From Lysobacter alkalisoli (GTDB lineage: Bacteria > Pseudomonadota > Gammaproteobacteria > Xanthomonadales > Xanthomonadaceae), in contig NZ_CP041242.1 of assembly GCF_006547045.1 (NCBI RefSeq), forward strand, positions 1,684,001-1,748,000: DNA of 64,000 bases, written 5' to 3'. Shown in pieces: positions 63,047 through 64,000 of the stretch (its first letter is position 1; the number at the start of each line of letters is the position of its first letter). The notes under the pieces are model-generated. The model was not told where the DNA came from, did no database searches, and worked only from the letters and a program-made list of their open reading frames with translations. A program made the translations under genes and the position numbers.

Positions 63047-63604
63047 CTACGGTTGCTGCACCGGCCCCTGCGTGCCGAGATTGATCTCCCCGACCTTCCA
63101 CTTCAGGCCTTGCCGGTACAGTACGACCTCGACTGGCATGCCGCCGTCGTTCGGCAGTTGAGCACTGAAGCGGTCGTGTGACTCGAGCCGGTAGCGGGCA
63201 TCTCTGAATGGATCCTCCGGCGGCCGGGTGGTCAGCGGCTTGTCCAGCTCCAGTCCCGACGCGGTTCCCTTGCGCCACATCACACGGCCGGCCATCAGCA
63301 TGCGCACGCCTTCGGGCGTGGCCGCGGTTTCGGCCAGCCCCCCGGCCATGCGGCCGGCAACCGCGAGCGCGAACGCGCCGAACGGATTGTCGCGCATCCC
63401 GGGGGCGGCCTGACGGGCGATGTAGTCCTCGGTCTGGGCCCGCAGGTTGGCCTGCAGTGCCGGAAAGTCCACATGCCGTGCGAGGGCCGCCCCGTCTTCC
63501 GCGCGCAATGCCTTGCGGATGCCCTGTACGGCAGGCAGGGGGGAAACCAGGTAGACCAGCAACAGGACGAAGAGCGGAATCAGCAGGGGCAGGAGCCTCT
63601 TCAT
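63047..63604 (-). CDS. DUF2939 domain protein, membrane-anchored
   Basis: A 185-residue protein with an N-terminal membrane anchor (about 4-24, LLPLLIPLFVLLLVYLVS), then the DUF2939 pattern: IRKALRAEDGAALARHVDFPALQANLRAQ and a C-terminal beta-rich part (DRFSAQLPNDGGMPVEVVL, GLKWKVGEINL). Function unknown; exposed to the periplasm. Stop overlaps nothing; its start abuts the end of the following DUF2461 gene by one base. Confidence 0.85.
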   Translation of the reverse strand: MKRLLPLLIPLFVLLLVYLVSPLPAVQGIRKALRAEDGAALARHVDFPALQANLRAQTEDYIARQAAPGMRDNPFGAFALAVAGRMAGGLAETAATPEGVRMLMAGRVMWRKGTASGLELDKPLTTRPPEDPFRDARYRLESHDRFSAQLPNDGGMPVEVVLYRQGLKWKVGEINLGTQGPVQQP

Positions 63605-63605
63605 C

Positions 63606-64000
63606 TCAAAACTCCAGGTCCAGTGCCGCGCAGAGGTAGTCGACGAAGCCGGACATCCCGCTCAGATCGCGCTCCAGTACCGAACGCAGCCGCGGGCCGG
63701 TCATGGTGGCGTCGTCGATGTTGCGGAGGGCGACGAAATTCTTGCGACGCAGATCGTCGGCGTGTTCGAACTCGGACGGGAAACCGCGTGGGATGCGGGT
63801 CAGCATCTCGCTTTCGTCGAGCGCATAGCGGCGCCGGAAAGCCTTGTCCCGGGTTGCCAGTGCCCAGCTGCCAGGGTTGTCGAGGATGAAGTGCCGGATC
63901 CGGCGCAGGTTGTCCGGCTCCGGGTGCCAGACACCGGCGGCGATGAAGCAGTTGCCCGGTTGCAAATGGATATACCAGCTCGGCGCCTGCACCTGGCGGT
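63606..64000 (-). CDS. DUF2461 (TIGR02453) family protein, 5'-truncated by window edge
   Basis: At least 131 codons of a DUF2461 protein are visible, from WYIHLQPGNCFIAAGVWHPEP to the end LCAALDLEF. Other typical segments are LRRIRHFILDNP, RIPRGFPSEFEHADDL and RKNFVALRNIDDATM. The N-terminus lies beyond 64000. Function unknown; no catalytic assignment is made. It probably forms an operon with the DUF2939 gene just downstream. Confidence 0.88.
   Translation of the reverse strand, partial: RQVQAPSWYIHLQPGNCFIAAGVWHPEPDNLRRIRHFILDNPGSWALATRDKAFRRRYALDESEMLTRIPRGFPSEFEHADDLRRKNFVALRNIDDATMTGPRLRSVLERDLSGMSGFVDYLCAALDLEF

Overview
The window looks like a chromosomal segment of a GC-rich gammaproteobacterium of the Xanthomonadaceae/Lysobacteraceae group (Lysobacter/Luteimonas-like). 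This is inferred from gene content and order (sucA-sucB-lpd, a methionine synthase split into two genes, a large NAD-glutamate dehydrogenase, RoxA), from GTAGCCCGGG-type intergenic repeats, and from the style of the attC sites. No rRNA, tRNA or CRISPR was seen.

Layout. (1) 1-740: an intergenic repeat, a Prx5-type peroxiredoxin on the minus strand, and a 36-codon remnant of an IS3-family transposase whose right end runs into a truncated attC site. (2) 740-24661: an array of 53 integron gene cassettes separated by attC sites, all read on the minus strand. I number cassettes by increasing coordinate; attC n lies at the low-coordinate side of cassette n and is the recombination site carried by it, so transcription would run from cassette 53 to cassette 1. 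No integron integrase is present. At the promoter-proximal end (24661), where attI and a divergent intI would be expected, there is a bare core box followed by IS3-like terminal sequence and then heat-shock genes. The array is therefore a CALIN (attC cluster lacking an integrase) as seen here. Cargo is mostly small proteins of unknown function; about 17 are membrane proteins. There are DUF5329, DUF1801, DUF3658 (two copies), DUF6714-like and DUF7660-like proteins, an ankyrin protein, an Imm10-like immunity protein, zinc-ribbon proteins and secreted proteins. At least 13 cassettes have no convincing gene, and ten of these are five copies each of two families (A, B). Several coding cassettes carry a frameshift or nonsense change.

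(3) 24662-64000: conserved chromosome. A heat-shock pair (Hsp20, CbpA-like) is followed by a PilH-like regulator, an AcuI/YhdH reductase and a LOG-family protein. Next come the 2-oxoglutarate dehydrogenase genes (sucA, sucB, lpd), a translationally coupled trio (VOC protein, RoxA, GNAT-DUF7931), purB and fumC. A GntR-controlled ABC transporter operon with two DUF2884 paralogues has a visible promoter and operator. After it lie glutathione peroxidase, two FKBP isomerases, ugd, slyX and a DUF2058 gene. The metH module follows, with an ArsR-methyltransferase regulator and a 7-bp-arm operator candidate. The window closes with acyl-CoA dehydrogenase, a large NAD-glutamate dehydrogenase, NAD kinase, a 5'-nucleotidase and two DUF proteins, the last cut by the window edge.

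Caution: several disrupted genes (8767-8770, about 17995, 53563-53567) are consistent with one missing base in a G/C run, one of them in the core genome, so part of the apparent decay may be sequencing error.
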